The notes beneath the pieces were generated by a model, which was not told the DNA's origin, ran no database searches, and saw only the letters and a list, made by a program, of their open reading frames with translations. From JAWXTS01 sp044433305 (lineage in GTDB: Bacteria > Bacteroidota > Bacteroidia > Bacteroidales > Rikenellaceae): a stretch of 31,141 nt of DNA. This document shows positions 24,242 to 31,141 of this stretch, piece after piece. Location: positions 1 through 31,141 of the forward strand of contig JAWXTS010000012.1 of the NCBI GenBank assembly GCA_044433305.1, in the 5' to 3' direction. The position numbers and the translations under genes were made by a program. Position 1 is the stretch's first letter. Every line of letters starts with the position of its first letter.

Positions 24242-24424
24242 ATGGCAAAAAAAGGTAACAGAGTTCAGGTTATTCTTGAGTGCACAGAGCACAGAGAAAG
24301 CGGACTTCCAGGTATGTCTCGCTACATTACCACAAAAAACAAAAAAAACACTCCAGACAGAATGGAACGTAAAAAATACAATCCAGTTCTTAAGAGAGTA
24401 ACAGTTCACCGCGAAATTAAATAG
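24242..24424 (+). CDS. rpmG: Large ribosomal subunit protein bL33
   Basis: A 60-residue protein with the bL33 pattern GNRVQVILECTEHR, then YITTKNKKNTPDRMERKKYN and the VHREIK end. It lies 11 nt after rpmB and 9 nt before the DUF4295 gene, and has a near-consensus Shine-Dalgarno. It has a single cysteine, so it is the zinc-free form of bL33. Confidence 0.96.
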   Translation: MAKKGNRVQVILECTEHRESGLPGMSRYITTKNKKNTPDRMERKKYNPVLKRVTVHREIK

Positions 24425-24433
24425 TTTTTCGAA

Positions 24434-24589
24434 ATGGCAAAGAAAGTAGTTGCAACGTTGAAAACTGCGGGAGGCAAGGCCTTCACAAAGTGTATTAAGA
24501 TGGTAAAGTCTGAGAAGACTGGTGCTTATGTTTTTAAAGAAGGCATCATACCAAATGAAGAAATTAAAGACTTTTTTGCGAAAAAGTAA
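24434..24589 (+). CDS. DUF4295 protein, probable ribosomal protein bL38
   Basis: A 51-residue ORF, ATG at 24434 to TAA at 24587-24589, starting MAKKVVATLKTAGGKAFTKC and ending EEIKDFFAKK. It is lysine-rich and matches the small DUF4295 family found behind rpmG in Bacteroidota. A cryo-EM study of the Flavobacterium johnsoniae ribosome reported a new protein, bL38; I believe it corresponds to this family but could not check. The position, size and charge all fit a ribosomal protein. Confidence 0.88.
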   Translation: MAKKVVATLKTAGGKAFTKCIKMVKSEKTGAYVFKEGIIPNEEIKDFFAKK

Positions 24590-24608
24590 TAAGATTCTTA
24601 AAATCTTA

Positions 24609-24650
24609 ATACAAAAAGCTCCTTTTATTGAGGGGCTTTTTGTATTTTTG
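24609..24650 (+). terminator. Terminator after the DUF4295 gene
   Basis: Arms 24609-24622 and 24632-24645 pair over 14 bp (one G-U) around a 9-nt loop, followed by T's. It separates the ribosomal protein cluster from ftsY, which starts 26 nt later. Confidence 0.88.
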
Positions 24651-24675
24651 GGCATTGAATAAAAATTAAAGCTCT

Positions 24676-25710
24676 ATGGCACTATTCTCGCTATTCAAAA
24701 AAGAGGACAAAAATAAATCCTCAGAACAAGAAAATATCAACTCATCGACACCTGAAGCCAGTGTGGCAGATTCTGCGAATCAAGCACCAAGCTCTTCGGA
24801 GGATGACCTTACGCGCGGTATGGAACGTACCCGCCACGGTGTGTTTGGCAAGTTGTCTCGCCTTGTGGCTGGACGCTCTAAGGTGGATGCCGATTTTCTT
24901 GACGATTTGGAAGAGGTGCTAGTTACGAGCGATGTGGGTGTTGAGACCACAATAAAAATCATTAACCGCATAGAGGCTCGTGTGGCCAGAGATAAATATC
25001 TTGGCACCAAGGAGCTGAACTCTATGTTGAGAGAGGAAATCGCTGATCTGCTTAGCGAGGCCGACTCTGCAAAACAAATAGTGCAACCAAAGGCAGGTGT
25101 GCCTCATGTGATTATGGTTGTGGGTGTCAACGGTGTTGGCAAAACTACTACCATAGGTAAGATTGCCGCTAAGTATGCCCGTGAAGGCAAAAAGGTATAT
25201 ATAGGTGCTGCGGATACCTTCCGTGCTGCGGCCATAGACCAGATTGCTGTGTGGGCCGATAGGGCAGGTGCAACATTGGTGCGTCAGGATATGGGTTCGG
25301 ATCCAGCGTCTGTGGCTTTCGACACCTTGAAATCTGCTGTTGCGGGTGGTGCCGATATTGTGCTTATTGATACGGCAGGTCGCCTACACAATAAAGTGGG
25401 ACTTATGAACGAGCTTACCAAGATTCGCTCGGTTATGTCTAAGGTCATTGACGATGCACCTCATGATGTGATGCTTGTTTTGGATGGTTCTACGGGTCAG
25501 AACGCCTTTGAGCAGGCAGAGCACTTTACTCAGGCTACGGCCGTAACTTCGCTTGCTGTGACCAAACTTGACGGCACGGCCAAAGGTGGCGTGGTTATAG
25601 GTATCAGCGACAGGTTTAAGATTCCTGTAAGGTACATTGGAGTTGGAGAGTCTGTGGACCAGCTTCTAATTTTTAATAGCCGCGATTTTGTAAATTCGCT
25701 ATTCCAATAA
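24676..25710 (+). CDS. ftsY: Signal recognition particle receptor FtsY
   Basis: A 344-residue SRP receptor GTPase that docks ribosome-SRP complexes at the membrane. It has a short charged, Ser/Glu-rich N-terminus (about 1-45) that replaces the long acidic A domain of E. coli FtsY, then the N domain (RTRHGVFGKLSRLV, residue 51 on), and the G domain: P-loop GVNGVGKTTT (150-159), GAADTFRAAAIDQI (177-190), LIDTAGRLHN (230-239), TKLDGTAKGG (296-305) and GVGESVDQL (322-330). No clear promoter was found in the 25 nt after the upstream terminator, so read-through or an unrecognised promoter supplies it. Confidence 0.97.
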   Translation: MALFSLFKKEDKNKSSEQENINSSTPEASVADSANQAPSSSEDDLTRGMERTRHGVFGKLSRLVAGRSKVDADFLDDLEEVLVTSDVGVETTIKIINRIEARVARDKYLGTKELNSMLREEIADLLSEADSAKQIVQPKAGVPHVIMVVGVNGVGKTTTIGKIAAKYAREGKKVYIGAADTFRAAAIDQIAVWADRAGATLVRQDMGSDPASVAFDTLKSAVAGGADIVLIDTAGRLHNKVGLMNELTKIRSVMSKVIDDAPHDVMLVLDGSTGQNAFEQAEHFTQATAVTSLAVTKLDGTAKGGVVIGISDRFKIPVRYIGVGESVDQLLIFNSRDFVNSLFQ

Positions 25711-25733
25711 ATTTTTAGAATCAGTGTAGGTAC

Positions 25734-25766
25734 AAAAAAACCGCTACATCTTTTGGGACGTAGCGG
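25734..25766 (-). terminator. Probable terminator of the birA operon (minus strand)
   Basis: On the minus strand, CCGCTAC (25766-25760) pairs with GTAGCGG (25747-25741) over 7 bp with a 12-nt loop, and seven T's follow at once (25740-25734). No T-run is present for the plus strand, so it ends the leftward transcript from birA, 150 nt beyond its stop codon. The stretch between it and birA (25767-25915) is AT-rich and holds nothing I can name. Confidence 0.75.
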
Positions 25767-25915
25767 CAACAAACCAACCTAATTTTCTAAATAATTTAAA
25801 TCTTTACAATTACTAGACTTTGCTTATATAACGTCAGTATATTGTACATTATTGTGTTAATATTCAGTATTTTGGCGTTTTTTACTAAAAATAATGAATT
25901 AAAATCAGGTTTTTA

Positions 25916-26677
25916 CTATATCTGATACTCAACTTCCTTGAAATAATATCGTCTAGTTACGAGGGAGTCGTCCTCCATTACAATCTGACCATCATCTTCT
26001 ACATCTATGATACGAGCCTTGAAAGGCCCTTCTTTAGGGTCGTTAAAGCTGTGCCAGCTGTCGTAGCGATACAGATTCTCTAGGTAAGCCTGTGATATTT
26101 CTTCTAGTTCTCCGTTCTTGAGTAGCTGAATATATCTCTTGATAGAAAGGCTTAGATTCTCTAGAATCTCTATACGGTCGAGTAGTCTGCCACAACAAAT
26201 CTTTAGCGAAGTAGGGTTGGGCAGAGAAGGGTCAAATTTAGACTGGTTTACATTCAGTCCTATGCCCACAACAGATTTTGATACCTCGTCGGCACAAATA
26301 TCGTTTTCTATAAGTATTCCACACACCTTTTTGTCGTCTATGTAGATGTCGTTGGGCCATTTGATTTTCACATTAGCCGCTGGTGCTATGTCCTTTATTG
26401 TTGAAACTATGCCCAGAGCCACGCACTTAGATATGAAGTAGCTTTGTTTTGTCTTTATATCCTCGGCTATGACAAGGGAAAACGTCAGGTTGAGTTTGCT
26501 GTCGCTGCTCCAGCTGTTGCCACCGCTACCTCGGCCTTTGCTCTGGTTATCGGCAATGACCATGTCGAAGCTTTGGTATCCGCCCTGCGAGGCTATATCG
26601 TTTGTAGAAGTTGTTTGCTCTAGGTATAATATATATATGCCTAGTTCTCGTGCTAAATCTGCTATTTTGTTATTCAT
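25916..26677 (-). CDS. birA: Biotin--[acetyl-CoA-carboxylase] ligase
   Basis: A 253-residue biotin protein ligase that activates biotin as biotinyl-AMP and attaches it to the carrier lysine. It lacks an N-terminal winged-helix domain, so it should be a plain (group I) ligase without repressor function. Seen: TTSTNDIASQ (22-31), the ligase glycine loop SKGRGSGGNSW (46-56), LTFSLVIAED, KIKWPNDIYIDDKKVCGILI (104-123) with the expected catalytic Lys near 116-117, and VVGIGLNVNQ (136-145). The start overlaps the last 8 nt of the Na/Pi gene, so translation is likely coupled. The biotin carrier at 3287-3601 is a natural client. Confidence 0.96.
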   Translation of the reverse strand: MNNKIADLARELGIYILYLEQTTSTNDIASQGGYQSFDMVIADNQSKGRGSGGNSWSSDSKLNLTFSLVIAEDIKTKQSYFISKCVALGIVSTIKDIAPAANVKIKWPNDIYIDDKKVCGILIENDICADEVSKSVVGIGLNVNQSKFDPSLPNPTSLKICCGRLLDRIEILENLSLSIKRYIQLLKNGELEEISQAYLENLYRYDSWHSFNDPKEGPFKARIIDVEDDGQIVMEDDSLVTRRYYFKEVEYQI

Positions 26678-28382
26678 TGCTTTTTACTACTTGAATTTCT
26701 AGATCTAAGGCTTTGGCTACGTCCCTGCTTATGCGGAATATTGCATCTGCCAGTCCCTCGGATTTACCTATTATATCTGTGAATATTGCCCATGATAGGA
26801 AGTCGATTTCCACTCCCTCATCGCTATGGTGAGGCATCTCCTTAAGTTCTGTACGTTTCTGGTTTATTATTTCTTCTATCTTTAGAGCCTCCTCAATGTC
26901 GAACTTCTTGTGGTTTGACAGTAGGGCTTTTAAGTTATTATTCATTACCACTATGGCCGAGTCTATAAGCTCGAACATAAGCAGCACATTTGTGCGTAGC
27001 TCGGGAGTGAACCAAGCCCCTTTGTCCTTGCGGCGTTTGACTATCTTGGCCACGCTGTAAATGGCGTCTGACATGACCTCGATGTCTGAGGCAAGCTTGG
27101 TCAAACGTCGTATCTGTTCCTTGGCCTCGTTACCTATATCTCCTTTCATGGCATTGGCAAGAAAGGTATTGAAGTCTTTTTCGCCCTCATTTGTGCTACG
27201 TTCTTGACGCTCTATCTCCTCGAACAGAGCATAGAAACGCTCTTGGTTGCTCTCCTTGAACATCTCAGACACCTTGCTAAACATGCTCGATGTTTGGCTG
27301 GCATATTTGCGGATGGATTGCTGTGCCTGAACAATAGATATGGCTCCTGTTGCAAACATTCCAGAGTCCATGTATTGAAGCTGATATTTGTCGTTCTTCT
27401 TTGCTTTGATGATTTTAGACAGTATGTCGGCTATATTTCTGGTGAAACCTATAAGCAGGAAAGTATTGCCAAGATTGAGCATAGTATGGAACATGGCCAA
27501 GGCAAATGGAGTGCAGAAGAAAAACTTCTTAGGCGAGCAACCACCCAGCGACACCATCATGTCTGAGACCAACTCGGTGAACGGCCCGATGAAGATGGTT
27601 ACTATTACTGCACCAAATAGGTTGAACATAAGGTGGAATAGGGCGGTGCGGCGAGCGTTGATGTTTGTTCTTGATGCAACGATGTTGGACACTATTGTGG
27701 TTCCTATATTTTCGCCAACAATCATGGCTGCTCCAAGCTCAAAAGGCATCATGCCATGGTTGCACATGACGATGGTCAGCACCACGGCTGCAGTAGACGA
27801 CTGAGTTATTGTGGCTAACAATATGCCGAGGCCCAGATAAATCAAGACCGAGCTGAAGCCCATATTGTTGATACACGCAAAGAAGTCTGTGACCCACGTG
27901 TAGTTGTTCAAAACAACGATAGAGTCTTTCATAAAACCTACTGCCACAAACAGTAGCGCGAAGCCAATTATGTTGTTGCCCCACGCGCGACTATTGCTCG
28001 ACTTGTTGAGTAGCAGAGGGAATCCAAATCCGATAAGAGGAATGGCTATAACGCCCAGATTAAGGTTGAAACCCAGAAGTGCGATAATCCATGCGGTAGT
28101 GGTAGTTCCTATGTTAGCTCCCATAATCATCCCCAGAGACTGTATCAGCGTTATAAGGTTGGCATTTACAAAGCTTACGACCATGACCGTTGTTGCGCTC
28201 GACGACTGTATGATGGATGTGGCCATCATACCTACGCCAACCTGCTCTAGTGGCGAGTTGGACATAGTGCGCAAGGCTTTGCGCATACGGCTGCCTGCAA
28301 TTTTTTGTAATGCCTCGCTCATAATCTTCATTCCATAGAGGAATAAGCCGATAGAGCCGACAAGGGTGAGAATCTGTAACAT
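26670..28382 (-). CDS. Na/Pi cotransporter family protein with PhoU-like domain
   Basis: A 570-residue inner-membrane protein. The N-terminal ~320 residues carry two inverted Na/Pi_cotrans repeats (PF02690) with hallmark motifs TSIIQSSSATTVMVVSFVNA and GMIMGANIGTTTT in the first, and LATITQSSTAAVV and GENIGTTIVSNIVASR in the second. From about 350 to the end is an alpha-helical PhoU-like domain (FKESNQERFYALFEEIERQE, then EMPHHSDEGVEIDF). It resembles the NptA/YjbB transporters that move phosphate or related anions with Na+; the direction of transport is unclear. It starts 16 nt after the barrel protein and overlaps birA by 8 nt. Confidence 0.94.
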   Translation of the reverse strand: MLQILTLVGSIGLFLYGMKIMSEALQKIAGSRMRKALRTMSNSPLEQVGVGMMATSIIQSSSATTVMVVSFVNANLITLIQSLGMIMGANIGTTTTAWIIALLGFNLNLGVIAIPLIGFGFPLLLNKSSNSRAWGNNIIGFALLFVAVGFMKDSIVVLNNYTWVTDFFACINNMGFSSVLIYLGLGILLATITQSSTAAVVLTIVMCNHGMMPFELGAAMIVGENIGTTIVSNIVASRTNINARRTALFHLMFNLFGAVIVTIFIGPFTELVSDMMVSLGGCSPKKFFFCTPFALAMFHTMLNLGNTFLLIGFTRNIADILSKIIKAKKNDKYQLQYMDSGMFATGAISIVQAQQSIRKYASQTSSMFSKVSEMFKESNQERFYALFEEIERQERSTNEGEKDFNTFLANAMKGDIGNEAKEQIRRLTKLASDIEVMSDAIYSVAKIVKRRKDKGAWFTPELRTNVLLMFELIDSAIVVMNNNLKALLSNHKKFDIEEALKIEEIINQKRTELKEMPHHSDEGVEIDFLSWAIFTDIIGKSEGLADAIFRISRDVAKALDLEIQVVKSNE

Positions 28383-28398
28383 AAGTTATATAATAATT

Positions 28399-29268
28399 TT
28401 ATTTACCTAAGATTCGATAGTCGATGACTATTGAACCACGCATATTTAGCATTTTATACTCGAAGCACTTGCTGTCGGCACGGAATACATCTTGTAGTCC
28501 CATGGCGAAGCGAGCACCAACATTTATTCTCTCAAAGATATTTCTGTGATAAGCAACAACAAAGCCATAGTCTGAGTCCTCTAGATAGCTATCAAAAATC
28601 TGAGGATCCAACTCTCCGGGTGACACTATATCGGCACCTTCCCAGTCGGGGGTGTCCGAAGTGCCAGCTTTGACGCCTGCCGAAAGACCTTTTTGTGGGC
28701 TAGCCATAAACGTCGCGTCCACATATTGTGCATAGAAAGCTCCAAGCATAATCGTGTTGGGACGATTGTGGCGACCAAAAGAATATCCAACCATAATGGG
28801 CAGTTCGAACATCTTGAAGCTCATATTCAGTTCGGTTGTACCCTTGAAATATATCGTGTTCAAAGATATAGGGTCTTTGTACTTTTGGTTGTCGACACGT
28901 GCTGTGGCATCTATGCCATATCTTTTGTAGGTCAGCTCTGCACGTAGCGACCAGCAAGAGTTGAAGTATTGCTGGTAGAAGATACCCACGGCAGGGTCTA
29001 CATTGACCTTAGCGTTGATAAAGTCGTCCTCGCCAATACCATCACTTATAGGCCATGGCACTGCGCCACCTAGGTCTATGCCTGTAAGTAGTCCTAGGGC
29101 ATAGTGAGGCATGTAGCTTGGTTTGACATATATGGGTGTGTAGACCAGCTCATTGTCGTCAGACACCTCGATATAAGAAGATTTATCGGTTCTAATCTCT
29201 GCGCCCACAGAGATTTTGGCTATGCCCATAAGGCATAGTAGCATAACTAAGTTTATTCTAGTCTTCAT
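28399..29268 (-). CDS. Outer-membrane beta-barrel protein (PorT-like family)
   Basis: A 289-residue protein with a signal peptide (about 1-22, cleaved after VGA) and the alternating amphipathic strands of a small outer-membrane barrel: GIFYQQYFNSCWSLRAELTY, FKMFELPIMVGYSF, and a terminal RGSIVIDYRIL. This matches the OMP_b-brl_2/PorT-like group of Bacteroidota. Its role is unknown; such barrels often accompany surface lipoproteins. Its start overlaps the PCMD gene by 11 nt and it ends 16 nt before the Na/Pi gene, so it is embedded in a tight operon. Confidence 0.84.
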   Translation of the reverse strand: MKTRINLVMLLCLMGIAKISVGAEIRTDKSSYIEVSDDNELVYTPIYVKPSYMPHYALGLLTGIDLGGAVPWPISDGIGEDDFINAKVNVDPAVGIFYQQYFNSCWSLRAELTYKRYGIDATARVDNQKYKDPISLNTIYFKGTTELNMSFKMFELPIMVGYSFGRHNRPNTIMLGAFYAQYVDATFMASPQKGLSAGVKAGTSDTPDWEGADIVSPGELDPQIFDSYLEDSDYGFVVAYHRNIFERINVGARFAMGLQDVFRADSKCFEYKMLNMRGSIVIDYRILGK

Positions 29269-31141
29269 ACAAAATCTCTATATTATCAACCTTTAGGGTT
29301 GAGCCGTTTTCACCTATAAATTGATCTCCCTTAGACCCTGACGAGAACACTATGCTAAGATGTGTAAACTCGATATTGTCGTCATAATCCAAGTCAAGAG
29401 TAATACGCACCCACTCGTCGTCTGGAACATACTCCACTCCAGTCTCTGCCAGATTGCCAAAGACGATTTTCTTAGATGCCACACTTACTGCGGTGTTATC
29501 ATCGTGATAGTCTCCGTTGCTGTCGGCACCGTGATATATAAATTCTTTGCCCGAGCTTTTGTCAAAGTAAACAAGGTCTATGATTGCCGAGCCAGTATCC
29601 GAGCCAGCACCTCCACCAGCGTGGTAGGCAATGTCTACGGACAGGCCAATAATCTTAGCCGATGCTGCGAACTCAGTACCGAAGAAGGTTAGACTTGTTG
29701 GGTCGTTCATGCCGCTGATAACATTGTCTATATCGAACCAGCCATTAAAGAGACTACCTGCTGCAATCTTACCTATGGCAGATTCTGTGGTCATCATAGC
29801 TGCATAGTCGCCTACTGCTCCGCTGCTGCCCGTGGTGCGTGATGTGCCCTTGACAGTTCCGTTGTTTGCACTAGTCCAATATACGGCGGTCTGAGTATCA
29901 GTCCATGAATTCAGGTCGCTATTGGCGAACTGAGGCTTAGAGAGTATACTTATCTGCCACTCGCGCTGCTCGCCACTCTCAGAGGTCACCGTAACATATT
30001 TTATGTCTTTGTAGCTCTCAAAGCTCATCGAACCTCGAAGATCCATCGAAGAACTAGCCTTAAGCGATAGGGTCATTTCATATCCCAGCGTTATTGGGAA
30101 CATAGAAGCCTCGACATCTGACAGATAGATAAGAACCTCGCCTTGGTCGGTATCGACTTCTGTTTTGTCAACCACTATGCTCGACGAAGACTTGCTGGTT
30201 ATGCTCATGCCTGCAATATTAGCCGATGTTTCGCGCTCTGGAGCCTCAAGCTGTACGGTCCATGTAGATGTGGTGCCGTCTTCTGCCGTTACGGTAATGG
30301 TGTTTGTGGAGTATTCGTCATCAAAGACCATTGTCGAAGCATCAGAGCTAGCCATAGGAGAAACTGTGACAGACGGTGTGACACTCAAAGGGTAGCCCGA
30401 TTGGTCGTCGAACAAATGAAGGGTCACGGTTTTAGTGGTCTCGTCTATTGATACAGGGGTCGTAGGGTCGAACACCACATAGTTAGGACTGTAACTGTCT
30501 ATGGTTAGCGATAGTAGTTCACAATAGCTAACTGGCACATAGCTGCGTGTATCTTTTATATATATGCTCCATGTTTTTACGGTTCCATCTTCGGCGGTCA
30601 CGGTTACTGTTTTCACGCCTGTATAAGATTCGTCTCCCGTACCCCAGTAGGTGTCGCTGTCTATCACGTATGTGGCACCCTCAGATACTGTTATTGTTGG
30701 TGTTATGCTTACATACCAATTCTCTTTTACAAGTAAGCCAACGACATAGGTGTCCACGCTGTTATAGTCTGTCATGGCAAGGTATATCTCGCCATTATCA
30801 GAGAAGATCTGTGTAGCCGAATTATCGAGAGTTGCGCAATATATCCATTTGGTGAACCAAAAATACGAAAAGCAACTGTAAGTATAGTCGATGGCTGTTA
30901 TCTCGGCCTTGCTGCTAAGCACAGTCTCTAGCGAGATGGTAAATTCTCGGGCAGCATAGTTCTTGGTGTCTATGGTGTAGAACGATTTGGTGTCGTCTAT
31001 GCTTTCAAATACCATTGTCGTGTCATCCGTAAAGCCTATGTATCGCGCATCGTACTCGTGTTCTGAGCTGATGTTTATGCTTAGCGGGAACTCTATTTCG
31101 CCACTCGATGGGCGTACTAGTCCTATTGTTATCTTGTCGTC
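29258..31141 (-). CDS. PCMD domain-containing surface protein with tandem Ig-like repeats, 5' end beyond window
   Basis: The frame is open from the stop at 29258 to the window edge (627 codons visible), so the ATG at 31015 is internal and the N-terminus, with any lipoprotein signal, is missing. Three similar modules, each about 100 residues, end in VTVTAEDGTVKTW, ITVTAEDGTTSTW and VTVTSESGEQREW, spaced by 101-103 residues; they look like the Ig-like/DUF5018-type repeats of Bacteroidota surface lipoproteins. The last ~225 residues (from PQFANSDLNSWTD) form a PCMD (putative carbohydrate metabolism domain, PF13201) region with a jelly-roll-like pattern ending in LKVDNIEILYED. Glycan binding or turnover at the cell surface is inferred from the family name only. 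Its end overlaps the barrel gene by 11 nt. Confidence 0.87.
   Translation of the reverse strand, partial: DDKITIGLVRPSSGEIEFPLSINISSEHEYDARYIGFTDDTTMVFESIDDTKSFYTIDTKNYAAREFTISLETVLSSKAEITAIDYTYSCFSYFWFTKWIYCATLDNSATQIFSDNGEIYLAMTDYNSVDTYVVGLLVKENWYVSITPTITVSEGATYVIDSDTYWGTGDESYTGVKTVTVTAEDGTVKTWSIYIKDTRSYVPVSYCELLSLTIDSYSPNYVVFDPTTPVSIDETTKTVTLHLFDDQSGYPLSVTPSVTVSPMASSDASTMVFDDEYSTNTITVTAEDGTTSTWTVQLEAPERETSANIAGMSITSKSSSSIVVDKTEVDTDQGEVLIYLSDVEASMFPITLGYEMTLSLKASSSMDLRGSMSFESYKDIKYVTVTSESGEQREWQISILSKPQFANSDLNSWTDTQTAVYWTSANNGTVKGTSRTTGSSGAVGDYAAMMTTESAIGKIAAGSLFNGWFDIDNVISGMNDPTSLTFFGTEFAASAKIIGLSVDIAYHAGGGAGSDTGSAIIDLVYFDKSSGKEFIYHGADSNGDYHDDNTAVSVASKKIVFGNLAETGVEYVPDDEWVRITLDLDYDDNIEFTHLSIVFSSGSKGDQFIGENGSTLKVDNIEILYED

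Noticed and set aside
26139..28338. Plus-strand open frames of up to 144 codons opposite the Na/Pi and birA genes
   Set aside because: They have no family features and are reverse-complement images of real genes in a codon-biased region.
1..31141. CRISPR arrays, rRNA, tRNA, insertion sequences or phage genes
   Set aside because: No regularly spaced repeats, transposase or integrase motifs, or cloverleaf-like sequences were found on reading both strands.

Overview
This window looks like chromosomal DNA from a member of the Bacteroidales (phylum Bacteroidota). The evidence is the promoter grammar (TAnnTTTG -7 boxes with a TTG about 19-21 nt upstream), the near absence of Shine-Dalgarno sequences, and lineage-typical genes: GSCFA, DUF4295, PCMD, a very long TamB, PorT-like barrels and a biotin-dependent carboxyltransferase pair. 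Most genes use ATA heavily for isoleucine. No rRNA, tRNA, CRISPR array, insertion sequence or phage was seen.

Layout. 1-1628: the 5' part of a GSCFA protein (minus) diverges from ispE (isoprenoid synthesis). 1728-3660: a two-gene acyl-CoA carboxyltransferase and biotin-carrier operon, closed by a strong terminator. 3750-7603: a three-gene surface-glycan islet with a pyruvyltransferase-like protein, an AT-rich PP-loop protein with a QueC-type cysteine site, and a Wzx-like flippase. 7600-7756: a duplicated ~60-bp element between convergent genes. 7757-8770: tsaD (minus), divergent from a long plus-strand operon at 8859-17063: tamB, exbB, exbD, DUF1573, an MTA/SAH-type deaminase and an EamA transporter.

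17108-19312: nhaA and an FKBP-type lipoprotein, closed by a terminator. 19346-20386: an agmatinase/arginase family enzyme (minus), divergent from pdxB (pyridoxal phosphate synthesis). 21529-23902: pyrD and cinA. 23997-24650: rpmB, rpmG and the DUF4295 gene (probable ribosomal protein bL38), then ftsY. 25734-31141, all minus: a four-gene overlapping or tightly spaced run of a PCMD surface protein (5' end outside the window), an outer-membrane barrel, a Na/Pi symporter-PhoU protein and birA, ended by a probable terminator at 25734-25766.

Most of this is housekeeping chromosome. The less ordinary parts are the glycan islet with its compositionally foreign PP-loop protein, the tamB-exbB-exbD-DUF1573 arrangement without TonB (a possible energised envelope bridge), the duplicated element at the end of the islet, a near-perfect Shine-Dalgarno before rpmG in a lineage that hardly uses them, and a class-2 PyrD with cysteine at the catalytic-base position. 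Base-composition and codon statements are by-eye estimates.
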